In this document: one piece after another, positions 9,217 through 19,295 of the stretch
Layout: each line of letters starts with the position of its first letter
How positions within the stretch are numbered: position 1 is the stretch's first letter
Origin: Bedellia somnulentella
Taxonomy: Eukaryota > Arthropoda > Insecta > Lepidoptera > Bedelliidae
DNA length: 64,000 bases
Assembly (NCBI GenBank): GCA_963576735.1
Contig: OY755181.1
Location: 3,348,001 to 3,412,000 of the forward strand
Direction: 5' to 3'
The notes under the pieces: model-generated
What the model was told of the DNA's origin: nothing
Seen by the model: the letters and a program-made list of their open reading frames with translations, nothing else
Database searches by the model: none
Translations under genes and position numbers: made by a program

Positions 9217-9924
9217 CTAATCGAGCGGAGTTTTATCTACTTTTTTAATTCGAGATAACTTTCGAATGGAATGTTCGAATTGAATAATTCAAAAAGTAAT
9301 ATAAGGGTATTGAAGTAGTCTGAAATAATATATACGTTTTTTATAAGGATTAGATAGGTACAAATAAAGAGCCTTTTCTAAAGCAGGATTTTAATTTAAT
9401 TTTTAAATAATTTTATATAATGACGCTTGTTGTGAGATAACTATAATAGTTGGAGACATGCTGTCGGGGCATTTTTTTTAGATAATGATGTGTTCTATAA
9501 AATTGTAGTACATAATTTTATTCTATTGTCAATAGTTTTCGCAGCGCACGCGATGTAAGGATTTTTTTTGGTATTTCTTTAACACCTTGGGTTACATTTT
9601 TGAAGTTTACGTAAGGATCCCTAATTTTTTTGAAAATGAAATATAGCCTATGTCACTCGGGAATAGTGTAGCATTGAAACAGTGAAAGAATTTTTCAAAT
9701 CCGTCCAGTAGTTTTGGAGCCTATTCAATTCAAACAAACAAACAAACAAAAAATCAAACCTTTCCTCTTTATAATATTAGTATAGATAATCCCCACATGA
9801 GGTTTTCATGAACAAAAACATTCAAATTTAGTTTCCGTCGAAAATAGTTATACTGCCCTGTTGATATATGCTTGAATAAAATGGATTGAATTTTAATCTT
9901 TGTTTTTCATATATATACGAACAT

Positions 9925-10040
9925 ATACTCACGCCCTTAGTTCCCATTGGAGTAGGCAGAGACTACCGATCACCGCGGGCAAACTTCTCGACCTTCGCAA
10001 CCTTTTCATTCATGCTCTTTTATTGTTGTCACTTTGAAAA
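9925..10040 (-). mobile_element. LINE 3' tail fragment, diverged
   Basis: Reverse of the tail seen at 1584: CTCACGCCCTTAGTTCCCAT, then GTAGGCAGAGACTACCGATC. Only the last 35-40 codons remain, with damage. Confidence 0.7.
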
Positions 10041-10117
10041 CCTGCCATTTTAGAACATGCACCTTTTGATCTTAATGTTTCTTTCTCGTTCATCTATTTA
10101 AGAATATATATATATAC

Positions 10118-10196
10118 TTACACATATATATATATATATATATATATGTGTAATACGGTGTACTTACATATATATATATATATGTAAGTACACCGT
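10118..10196. repeat. two adjacent perfect AT-cored palindromes
   Basis: 10118-10153 is a 36-bp palindrome with TTACACATAT arms; 10155-10196 is a 42-bp palindrome with ACGGTGTACTTACAT arms. Both have (AT)n centres and can form cruciforms. Confidence 0.85.
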
Positions 10197-10740
10197 TTTA
10201 ATTTAAAAAACATGGTAGTATCTTAATTAAATATATAAAATAGATTTCGTTTAGTACAAAAACCAGACAGTATTTGGTTTTTTAATCGGCTTAGGTTGAG
10301 AGTGAGAATAAAGTTAATTTACTAGCAAGAACCCTAATTTACTCTACTACTACTAATGTACTCTAATTTATTGGTAGGTACTAAATATTAAAATGATCTA
10401 CGATGATACTAAATGCTTTTGTTCGTCTCGTAGTGATGGATCAGAACCACCTTTGTCGTTCTCTCATGTCATGACATATTATTAGTTTCTAAGCCATGAT
10501 CAAACAGTTATCCAAAATTTACTATCATTATAGCATATGATTTAAACTTTATTCGATCCCATGATGGTGAGAAATTATTTAACAATGAAGAGCTGCACAA
10601 TAGTACTACTTCACATGTTAACGTGGGTGTTGTAATGGGTGACTTAATCAAAGTTAGGGCGCTTTAATAGATTTATTGGAAGTCTAAACAAAACAGGCAC
10701 TTATTTAATCCATCTTCCATGCAATTCGTTTGATTGAATT
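10197..10740. other. intergenic, nothing recognised
   Basis: No gene, RNA or window-wide repeat found. Confidence 0.45.
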
Positions 10741-10885
10741 CCACCCAATTATAATAATAATAAAAACTCTTTATTGTACATCACAAAAAAACAACAACTA
10801 CAAAAAAAAAAGATCGGTACAAAAGCCAAAGTACAACTGGCGGTCTTATCACTAAAAGCGATCTCTTCCAGACAACCCATATTAT
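10741..10885 (-). mobile_element. LINE 3' UTR fragment ending in (TTA)n
   Basis: On the minus strand: GGTTGTCTGGAAGAGATCGC, then a spacer, GTGATGTACAATAAAGAG and an ATT-rich tail. A second, diverged copy is at 22352. The shared 3' UTR with AATAAA and a short tandem tail suggests a poly-ATT-ending LINE unlike the TATG-tailed one. Confidence 0.6.
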
Positions 10886-10927
10886 TAATTAATTATCTAT
10901 CTTTTCTCAATACTTAAGACTCTAGCG

Positions 10928-11041
10928 TCCACGCCGTATATCCCCGAAGGGGTAGGCAGAAGTACTTATACTTCTCAACATCACGTGACATCGTTATTGG
11001 TGTTCAGAGTATCCACGTTTTGCTTGGACAGTGTACTCACT
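10928..11041 (-). mobile_element. SINE-B 3' fragment
   Basis: Starts GTCCACGCCGTATATCCCCG and stops within the body at GACAGTGTACTCAC. 5'-truncated. Confidence 0.75.
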
Positions 11042-11047
11042 GTAATC

Positions 11048-11150
11048 TATCTTTTTTTCTCTCAATATTCAAAAGTAGCTGATGCATTATTGAATTCGAA
11101 GTTTAGCTACCCATTTTTGGGTTAATAGCCGTAGAGTATGTTCGTAATAC
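11048..11150 (+). mobile_element. SINE-A 3' remnant, old
   Basis: Matches AAAAGTAGCTGA, AGCTACCCATTTTTGGG and AATAGCCGTAGAGTATG of the SINE-A 3' half, with many changes. Confidence 0.55.
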
Positions 11151-11269
11151 ATTTACTATGTAAGCTCAACATCACACAGTCTTTAGAAGGTTTATAATAC
11201 TTCATCCCAGCTATAAATTGGTTGTTACACATTGCATTTTACCAACCTAAGACCTAACACTTTTTTTTC

Positions 11270-11517
11270 GCCGTGTAGTGTCGGCTTAGAATAGCACTAC
11301 CCCATTTCTACCCGTGGGTGATCGTAAGAGGCGACTAAGTTTATAGAGGCTTTTTAAGTGATTTTTGGGCGATGTGGTTGGAGACCCGTCACCAAAAACA
11401 TCTATTATTACCATCTTTTCCCCAATCAACTTCCAAAAGTGGCTCAGGAATTTCTCATTCCAAAGCTCTGGCAACTCCGTTAAGGGATTTATAGCCGTGA
11501 GTATATGTATGTATGTA
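11270..11517 (+). mobile_element. SINE-A, subfamily with GTGGGTGATCGTAAG
   Basis: Full-length copy of the subfamily reading CCCGTGGGTGATCGTAAG instead of CCGGTGGGTGTACGTAAG. Related copies: 23770, 25415, 36431, 49480. Confidence 0.82.
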
Positions 11518-12113
11518 AGACTTTACAAAGAAGTCTAGCGGACTAGTAGCGGGGAACAGTTTCATGATGTAAATTTGAAAATTAATTACTGCCAGTTCAT
11601 ATTTATTAAATCACTGACTACAAGTCCAAGGTGTTGCTTGAAGACTGAACTGAAGAATGTGTGTTTTGGAGTGTACGTATAAAGTTAGGTGTGATTTTAA
11701 TTTGAACGCCTTCTAATACGTATAACGCGCAGTCAATTTAGATTTCTTTGTGCGTATGAGAGAATAACTAAAAACAAATAGATTAATAGCAAATGGAAGT
11801 CGTGTGACAAAATGTAATCGTCACTTATCGCCTAATATTTGCTCAGGAGGTCAACGGACGATATTGTAAAGCAAAACAGTTGCGGTTGTAAATTATGTGA
11901 GCTAAGTAGGAATTTATCACGTAATAACGTTTGATCTAATACAGCCATTTATTACAGTAGCCTACAGATAGTTAGAATTGATAGTGAATATTTTTAAGGC
12001 TAATGTCAGTGACCCTAATACCATACCAACCTTTCACACTTTTGCACCTTCTAGTGATTTCAGGTCTCCGTAACAAGTAAGAAAAATAGAAACCCTTACA
12101 AAATCACATTGTG
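11518..12113. other. intergenic, nothing recognised
   Basis: No coding or repeat feature identified. Confidence 0.45.
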
Positions 12114-12124
12114 ATCCATCAAAC

Positions 12125-12355
12125 ATACATACATATTCTCACGGCTATATTTCACTAGAGCTAAGGAATTATAAATTCCTCAGCCATTTTTGGAAGTTGA
12201 GTGGCGAAAAATGGTGAAAATAAAGGTTTTTGGTGATGGGTTCCAACCGCATCGCCCAAAAATCCAATAAAAAGCCCCAACACCCTTAGTCGCCTCTCAC
12301 GACACCCGAGGGTAGAAAGGGGTAGCGACATTCTAAGCCGGCACTACACGGCAAC
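12125..12355 (-). mobile_element. SINE-A with TSD
   Basis: Minus-strand copy with the duplication ATCCATCAAAC at 12114-12124 and 12356-12366. Confidence 0.87.
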
Positions 12356-12641
12356 ATCCATCAAACAATCATATATTATTATACTATACAATATATTATA
12401 TTATACAAGAAACTTTTTCTTTATTAATATCAAATACTTAAGTTAGAGATTCCTGGAGCGCTGTGTAAATCAAAAGATCAAAACCTACAGGGTAATACTA
12501 AAAAGCTTTTAATCTATTTTTTTAATAGTGTGTAAAGCTATAAATGTGACCCTACATATTCAATAGCGAAAATTTACCAATACAATTGTTTATTTTATAC
12601 CTTTAGCAAATGTTGTTTGAATTATAAAACATGTTTAAATT

Positions 12642-12889
12642 ACATACATCCATACATATACTCACGGCTGTAATTCCCTAGAAGGGGTAGCCAGAGCCAG
12701 GGATTTATTAATTCCTCAGCCACTTTTGAAAGTTGAGTCGGGAAAAGATGGTAAAATAAAGGTTTTTGGTGATGGGTCTCCAACCGCATCGCCCAAAAAT
12801 CCAATAAAAAGCCCGAATACCCTTAGTCGCTTCTTACGACACCCGTGGGTAGAAAGGGGTAGCGACATTCTAAGCCGGCACTACACGGC
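12642..12889 (-). mobile_element. SINE-A
   Basis: Full minus-strand copy of the subfamily with ACACCCGTGGGTAGAAAGGG (shared with 12125 and 21587). TSD not clear. Confidence 0.83.
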
Positions 12890-13213
12890 AACTATTTACA
12901 AATGACCACAACTTTTGACCACATCAAATGTAATTATTTGGACTTTGATCCCTTTAATTAGGTGGTTAATTAAGTGTTTGTTGCTAAATATGATCACGTG
13001 CCGATGTTCACGTAGAACTGGTGTTCGGTAATAACTTTGAGTGATAAAGTTTTGTAATCATATCTTTGATATTAATGTTATTTTAATATTGATTATGATT
13101 CATAATACGATTGTTGACAACGTATTGCTTTCTCTTTTGTCAGTTATTGAAAAAAAAACTTTTAAATAAACAGTAAACATAATTTTAGCTACAACTTTTA
13201 GTTGCAACCGAAA
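12890..13213. other. intergenic, nothing recognised
   Basis: AT-rich, no supported feature. Confidence 0.4.
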
Positions 13214-13359
13214 CAGAAGGGCAAGCACGAGTCGTGTTTAAACTAGTTATCGCGTGGGATAAAGCAGCCATCTCTTACGCACTTACTTAGTATCGTATAC
13301 TGCCATCTCATTCTAACCGTTATCGTGTCGATAAAATAGCGCTCGTGCTTGCACTTCAG
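13214..13359 (+). mobile_element. 146-bp MITE (GCAAGCACGAG family)
   Basis: The TIRs are CAGAAGGGCAAGCACGAG on the left and, inverted, CTGAAGTGCAAGCACGAG on the right. The core GTGTTTAAACTAGTTATCGC is nearly identical in copies at 32836 and 63051. No coding capacity. Confidence 0.8.
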
Positions 13360-13540
13360 ACGAGCGTTCGGCGCACATCCCAAGTCTCTAGTTTAATTAT
13401 TGGGAGGTGACATACATATTTAATTCGTAAGTCTTAATGGGTTAAGATTTACAAATTTCACAGTTTGTTAGAGTAATGCAAAAAAATAAGATGAGGGGAG
13501 GTTAAGCCGTTGGTCCCGGGTACTATCACGGTACTAGTCA

Positions 13541-13650
13541 ATTAATTAGAATGTTTTGTTCATGAAAACCTCATGCGGGATTATTACTAATAAATAAAGG
13601 AAAGAAAAATTTCCTGCTGGTGTCGAACTTTTTCTTTCCTTTATTTGTTA
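13541..13650 (+). mobile_element. SINE-C with internal deletion and snap-back arms
   Basis: Keeps the 5' block GTTCATGAAAACCTCATG but the tRNA-like core is lost. AAATAAAGGAAAGAAAAA and its inverse flank a short loop. The duplication GTACTAGTCA is at 13531-13540 and 13651-13660. Confidence 0.72.
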
Positions 13651-13834
13651 GTACTAGTCATTTATCTGTACTTGTACAATAGAGAAATTCCTTATTCAAG
13701 GAAGGCTGGAGCCCCTCAATAGGGATATATATGGGCTGTGAGGAACTCGCCATTATAATGCCAAAGGTTAATTTCTGAACGTCAGAATTAAATATTTTTC
13801 TAACATTTTAAGGCGTTGAATAATTGTTTGATAA

Positions 13835-14087
13835 CATACATACATACATATACTCACGGCTATAAATCCCTAGAAGGGGTAGCCAGAGCTAAGGAATTAG
13901 AAATTCCTAAGCCACTTTTGGAAAGTTGCGTGGGGAAAATATGGTAAAATAAAGGTTGTTGGTGATGGGTCTCCAACCGCATCGCCCGAAAATCCCTTAA
14001 TAGCCCCAATACCGTTAGTCGCCTCTTACGTACACCCACCGGAAGAAATGGGGTAGTGCTATTCTAAACCGACACTACACAGCAACC
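13835..14087 (-). mobile_element. SINE-A with TSD
   Basis: Full copy with the 11-bp duplication TTGTTTGATAA at 13824-13834 and 14088-14098. Confidence 0.88.
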
Positions 14088-14410
14088 TTGTTTGATAAAT
14101 CTGCCTTATTCCGTATTAACCGACTGAAAATGAGTCTATTAAACCTAATTACTAATCCTTCGCTTTTTATCGACAGTTTTATTACCTTACAAAGTATTTT
14201 ATTATTGAACAAAGTGTTATGGTTATATAAACACCGACTTCATTAATGATATCGATATTCTAGAAATTCTGGACGTTGTCAGACCGAGCAGGCTTCAACG
14301 TGCAGATTAAGCTAACTTATGTTTAAGAACTGAACAAGCGGCTCTGCAGAAAGTTTGTAGGTCGAACCGAAGCGTGATGAAAGTTTTGTTTTCAATTAAT
14401 TAATTAACTA

Positions 14411-14535
14411 TGTAGTGTAGTGTGAGTGCATCTTGTCCTCCTCTTGCCATTATATATTGTATGTTAGTCATAAGTATTTAGCAGTAATAAACATATATTC
14501 AAAGAGTTAACACGTGTCTTATTTCTTACATTGCA
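14411..14535 (+). repeat. 5' LTR of the non-autonomous LTR element
   Basis: 125 bp, TG...CA. Differs from the 3' LTR at scattered positions, mainly in the last third, so the insertion is not recent. Confidence 0.8.
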
Positions 14536-14673
14536 TGGCGACCCTGCCAGTGCGGCCACACGGCTGCGCTGCGCACGAGTACATACAATATGTGTTAAAT
14601 AAAGTGCAAAGTTATTAGTGAAAATATGTGATGAAAACAAATGATTCGATTTGAAATTGAATTGAAAACATTA

Positions 14674-16250
14674 TCAGAGCAAGAAAAAACAACCGCAATA
14701 GTTCAAAATATTAAAATAAACCGCGGGAAACATAGCAAGCCTAATGAGAAAATTACATAATATGTGTAGCACAAAGAATTCCTGGACACTTCCGAATCCT
14801 GACATGAAAAATAGTAAAATGATTTGTTGATAATCACCTAAGTTAAAGTTGAAGATTGAAGATATTTTCTGCAAGTGACTGGGTGAACATAACAATTAAT
14901 GGTGAAAGGTGAAAAACATAGTGATTTTAGTGTCTATGAAACGATATAGTCAGTATGTACAATTATGTGTTACGTTTTTTTTTCAGTGCATATTATTATT
15001 AAAAAATGATATTACTATATATTTTTTTATAGGATATGGAACAGTTAGTTTCATTATAATTATTTTAATATTGAGACAATACACATGTTGACGTGTAAAA
15101 ATAGTAATAGTATGTATTTAAATAATATACAAGTCATGTTTGCGCAATTTCCAATTTTGTTTAGTTTGCAGTTTCTATGCTACTCGGTGTTACGTTCTCA
15201 GTAATGTCAACTTATTACAGAAAACATATTATCATATAACATTATTTAGGTCAACTTCCAGTTGGTTATTTCATGTGCCATTCTTTTATGTTCAATATAT
15301 TTTTTATGATTTTGTTGTTAGACTGTGTTGTTCAAATTGCATGTTTAAAACATTAATAGTTTTTACATCATTTTAACTATATGACGAAAAGAAGTCGATT
15401 TAATTATATATAAATACTGTAATGTAATATTAACTACGCATATTTGGTAAACGAAACTATTAAATTAGTATGGCGGTGATGGAAGAAAATGTAATAATGA
15501 AAGGTGAATTTAATCATTTCAAGATGATTATTAGGAAAAAGGTTCAAAAAAGTTGAAATTAAGAATATGAAGTAAATGTAGTGTATTCAGATATAGTTGT
15601 TTGTTACTAAGCTGATTTTGCGTATTTTATGTTATGGCAATGGAAGATGAGAGCAGAGCGGCTCGTATACATATATGGAGTGAAGAATTGTATGATATCA
15701 TCGTTGTGTGTGGTATGATATGATTGAGTTAGTTAGGTGATGTAATTGTTATGTTTAAAAAGGAAATGGAATGTAGTCAAAGTTAGTATGATGGGTAAGT
15801 TTATGAAATGCACTCTGTAGAATGATATTTTCAATTGATAAGTTTTTGATGTTCATTTGACTTGATCACTCAAATGTTATTTCGATTATTTACCAATTGA
15901 AAACTAAATATTGAATGTTTTATCTTTTTATCTGATCATGACGCGGTTGAATACCCTTCGTGAAGAAAATTGGACATCAAAAGAGTGTTAAAAGAGAGAG
16001 ACTGTAGTATAAGTATATAAATGCGCATGTAATGTAATAAAAAATATTTGTACCTTGAAATGAAATAAAATGAATAATTAATATAAAAAAAGGCGGCAGA
16101 CCAAATGAATACATGTATTGTGCCTTGATAAGAGATGAAGAATAAATAAATATATGACTTGAGATGGAAGCATGGTTGTCCACAGCTATTATAAATATAC
16201 GATAAAAATGTAAGAGAGGAAACTATAAAAAATGAACGAAATATAATAAA
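14674..16250. other. non-coding interior of the LTR element
   Basis: Only short AT-rich ORFs, 60-78 codons on either strand, none with a recognisable motif. Confidence 0.6.
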
Positions 16251-16637
16251 GTTAATGACTATTGTGAAGGAGAAATGTATAAAAAAATTATATGTGGTTA
16301 AAGTACTGTGAAATATCTCTAAAAAAATACTTGATTGCGATTACGCGGCAAATTGTATGGCATACAATTTGTTTGATTATCCCGGATTTTACTAATAGAT
16401 TTTAATAGTTAAGTTTTATTAAAGAGATAAATAGTTAAGTTATATTTTTATCTGGTATTTTCCATTCTTATTGATATTGTAATTTAATGATTAGATTAAT
16501 CTATCTATCTTCTATCTATCTATACTTATAATAAATCTGTAGAGAGGTCAATTCTGTACATGAAATATAATTTCAAAATAACTATTAGGTGATGATTAGG
16601 GATCGATACTGATGCCAAAAATGCAATCAGTAAAATT

Positions 16638-16639
<2 letters not shown>

Positions 16640-16671
<32 letters not shown>
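16640..16671 (+). repeat. (GTCT)n microsatellite in the Helitron
   Basis: About eight GTCT units, a common feature of the 5' part of lepidopteran Helitron-like elements. Confidence 0.8.
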
Positions 16672-17136
16672 GGTTTGTATGTTCCTTATGGAAACAAAAA
16701 CTACTCGACGGATTCTAACGAAACTTGGTACAATTATTCTTCATACTCCTGCGCAGGTTTTTGTATACTTTCCAGCAGAGTAGTAAAGGGGAATTTTGGG
16801 AAATTTTGGGAAAACGGGAGAAGTTACTCCATTTTTTAAGCTTCCGTCGCGTGTGCAGCCTTAATGGTTAAACTTACATAGAAATCATGTATGACGGAAA
16901 AATTCTGCATAAAATTATCTAAAAAAAAATTCGTAACAGTTTATGTCTATCTTTTACGGTTGACTCACAATAACACGTGTAATTCCTAATAGCTTAGCAG
17001 TTCGGAACATTCTGATTATATTTGTTTACTCTTACGTTTGTAAACCTCTCACTCATCCCTAATTTAAAAAAGGTAACATTATTACCTATTCAATAAAAAA
17101 AGAATCATAGAAATCGGTAGACAAATACCGAAATTG

Positions 17137-17839
17137 TACATAAAATAAGCCAGCGCGCCGGTGACCAAAACCAAATCTTTATTAATTTATATATAACATA
17201 CTAGATGGCGCCAGTAGTTGCATCCTACATCACGTAATGATTTATTTTTCAGATTATTATAAATATTTCATAGCGTTTTATTCCAAAATTTGCTATTTAA
17301 TGGAAATACTGAACCGTTCATTAAAGCGCATTCAAAATCACCAAACTACACTGTTTAGGGAGTGCTATAAATTAAATAAATTGAAAACATTGCACTGAAT
17401 TTCACAATGCTTAAGCAGGGACTGAAGAAAGAAACCTCAGATATTTAAAAAATCAACGCTACCCGTGCGAAGCTGGGACGATCCACTAGTTATACATAAA
17501 ATAAGCCATCGCGCCCGTGACCAAAACCAAATCTTTACTAATTTACATATAACATACTAGATGGCGCCAGTAGTTGCATCCTATATAACGAAATGATTTA
17601 TTTTTGTTATAAATACTTCATAGCGTTTTATTCCAAAATTTGCTATTAAACGGAAATACTGAACCGTTCATTAAAGCGCATTCAAAATCACCAAACTACA
17701 CTGTTTAAGGAGTGCTATAAATTTAATAAATTGAAAACATTGCGCTGAATTTCACAATGCTTGAGCAGTGACTGAAGAAAGAAACCTCAGATATTTAAAA
17801 AAACAACGCTACCCGTGCGAAGCTGGGACGATCCACTAG
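17137..17839 (+). repeat. tandem duplicate of the Helitron 3' module (~350 bp, period 356)
   Basis: Both units run from TACATAAAATAAGCC to the hairpin and CTAG. They share GATGGCGCCAGTAGTTGCAT and CAAACTACACTGTTTA with few differences. Confidence 0.9.
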
Positions 17840-17909
17840 TGAATAATAAATAATTTGCTTAAAAAATATGTTAGGAATAAATATATTTTTTATTTGCAAA
17901 GGGGGAAGG

Positions 17910-18034
17910 TGTAGTGTAGTGTGAGTGCATCTTGCCCCCCTCTTGCCATTATATATTGTATGTTAGTCATAAGTATTTAGCAGTAATAAACATATATTCA
18001 ACCAAGAAACACGTCTATCAATTACATCGTTGCA
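17910..18034 (+). repeat. 3' LTR of the non-autonomous LTR element
   Basis: 125 bp, preceded by the polypurine tract at 17897-17909 and followed by the ACTA duplication. Confidence 0.8.
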
Positions 18035-18037
18035 ACT

Positions 18038-18220
18038 ACATACATATACTCACAACATTATTTGCCATTGGAGTAGGCAGATACTATCAATCGCCACTTT
18101 ACACGATCCTGACAAACCTCTCTAGCTTCGTTTACATCCATCAATCTTCTCATACTTACTCTTTTATTCTTCATACTTCGGACGCCTGTCTTTTTGACCA
18201 CACTCGATAGGTTGGTCCAA
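18038..18220 (-). mobile_element. LINE 3' tail fragment
   Basis: Reverse complement encodes the diverged tail KNKRVSMRRLMDVNEAREV and then a WRLIVSAYSNG-like end. The TACATACA side abuts the 3' LTR, so the LTR element jumped into the TATG tail of this LINE copy. Confidence 0.75.
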
Positions 18221-18240
18221 ATGTGTCCTCCGACGTTGTC

Positions 18241-18540
18241 CTGGAATTAATTAAGTAAACAGATACTTTGTTACTAATATGTCCGTTAAATCATTACTAA
18301 TAACCTGCATTGTTTGCAGAGAGCGAAGGTCAATGTTCGGTTAATACGAGAATATTCCACTGCCTTTGCCAGACATGCTTCAGACGGATGCACGTCTGCC
18401 AAGGAGATATAATAAGGTTACGATGATAATGAGAAAGTAAGACATTCGAAACTTCTCAGTCTAACTTCACTTGTGGTAAATGCTTAGCACGTGAACGGTT
18501 TTTATTGATCGAATAAAACCGACCAGATAGGGGTAGTGAA
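18241..18540. other. intergenic, nothing recognised
   Basis: No supported feature. Confidence 0.4.
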
Positions 18541-18553
18541 TAATTTTATTTCA

Positions 18554-18926
18554 TAACATAACATAACATAAACGTTCACGCCGAATATCCCCGAAGGGGT
18601 TGGCAGAGGTACTAATACTTCTGAACATCACGTGACTTAGTCACCCGGTGTTCAGAGTACCCACGTTTTGCATGGACAGTGTACTCACGTGATAGGGGGC
18701 AGGCCTATCGCTGTTTTGTACGAATACACTGTCACATGACTAAGTACAACTCAGCCATGTGGGTTTCCTCACGATGTTTTCCCTCACCGTTAACAACCAT
18801 GATAAATTAACCACACATATGTCTTTAGAAAAGACAAATTGGTCTAGGGCCGACCCGGGATTTGAACACTAGTTGCTTACACGTTAACCGGTGTTCTACC
18901 CATTGAGCTATCACGTCGTCGTCGGG
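18554..18926 (-). mobile_element. SINE-B with 13-bp TSD
   Basis: Full copy of the subfamily with ACATCACGTGACTTAGTCAC in the body. The duplication TAATTTTATTTCA is at 18541-18553 and 18927-18939. Confidence 0.9.
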
Positions 18927-18939
18927 TAATTTTATTTCA

Positions 18940-19295
18940 GTTTAAAGTAATGGCAAAACTAAATATGCATAAAATGGTTATTGGACAATAATAAATCTTT
19001 TTACAAAGGAAGAGACACCAAAATAATCCAGCCTATTTAAGCCAAATACTGATGTGTTGTGGCTTTATAATATACTTATTTGGGCAATTAATCAAATCTT
19101 AGATTTGATATTCATTTAAAAAATTGGTGTTTATTAATGATAAATTTGCAGTGTCATAAATTATACCTCGTTGAATATATTTTTCATATCAAAATACGTT
19201 CTTATACATCCTTAAACCTATTTAACTAAAATTTTATGAATTGTACATAATTTATTTAAATTTTCTGCTAAATCTAATTCTTCTCATATTATATA
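18940..19295. other. intergenic, nothing recognised
   Basis: AT-rich, no supported feature. Confidence 0.4.

Larger units (their letters stand above)
8109..9786 (-). mobile_element. Helitron, degenerate but with both termini
   Basis: On the minus strand it begins TCTATACTAATATTATAAAG and ends with a GC-rich hairpin (CCCGAGCGAAGCCGGGACGG) followed by CTAG. It sits exactly between A and T of the host with no target duplication, all Helitron hallmarks. It carries a PIF1-type helicase remnant (8824-9216). Two nested SINE-A copies (8233-8737) account for about 500 bp of its 1678 bp. Confidence 0.9.
7926..9822 (-). mobile_element. SINE-C split by a Helitron, outer TSD intact
   Basis: SINE-C lies in two parts, 7926-8108 and 9787-9822 (219 bp in all), with the Helitron 8109-9786 between them. 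Joining the flanks restores the sequence seen in the copy at 3140 (ATTAGTAATAATCCCC on the plus strand). The outer 14-bp duplication CAAATTTAGTTTCC is perfect at 7912-7925 and 9823-9836. The tRNA-like core is at about 7965-8035 on the minus strand. Confidence 0.85.
16519..17839 (+). mobile_element. non-autonomous Helitron with duplicated 3' end
   Basis: Starts TCTATACTTATAATAAATC directly after an A and ends CGTGCGAAGCTGGGACGATC, CACTAG, then T. The 3' terminal segment is present twice in tandem (17137-17489 and 17493-17839), each with a CTAG|T end. No Rep/Hel coding. Inserted near the 3' end of the LTR element. Confidence 0.85.
14411..18034 (+). mobile_element. non-autonomous LTR retrotransposon with 125-bp LTRs
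   Basis: LTR-like repeats at 14411-14535 and 17910-18034 have the same length and orientation, start TGTAGTGTAGTG, end TTGCA and contain AATAAA. The 5' LTR is followed at once by a primer-binding-like TGGCGACCCTGCC. The 3' LTR is preceded by the polypurine tract AAAGGGGGAAGG. The 4-bp duplication ACTA lies at 14407-14410 and 18035-18038. The inside, apart from the Helitron 16519-17839, is AT-rich and has no gag or pol, so movement would need an autonomous relative. A 4-bp TSD suits a Gypsy-type integrase. Confidence 0.82.

Noticed and set aside
14909..15376. Small ORFs as a degenerate gag in the LTR element
   Set aside because: They are AT-rich, hydrophobic by composition, and lack any zinc knuckle, protease or RT motif.
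16612..16839. 75-codon ORF with a CLSVCLSVCLSV repeat
   Set aside because: Product of the (GTCT)n microsatellite inside the Helitron.
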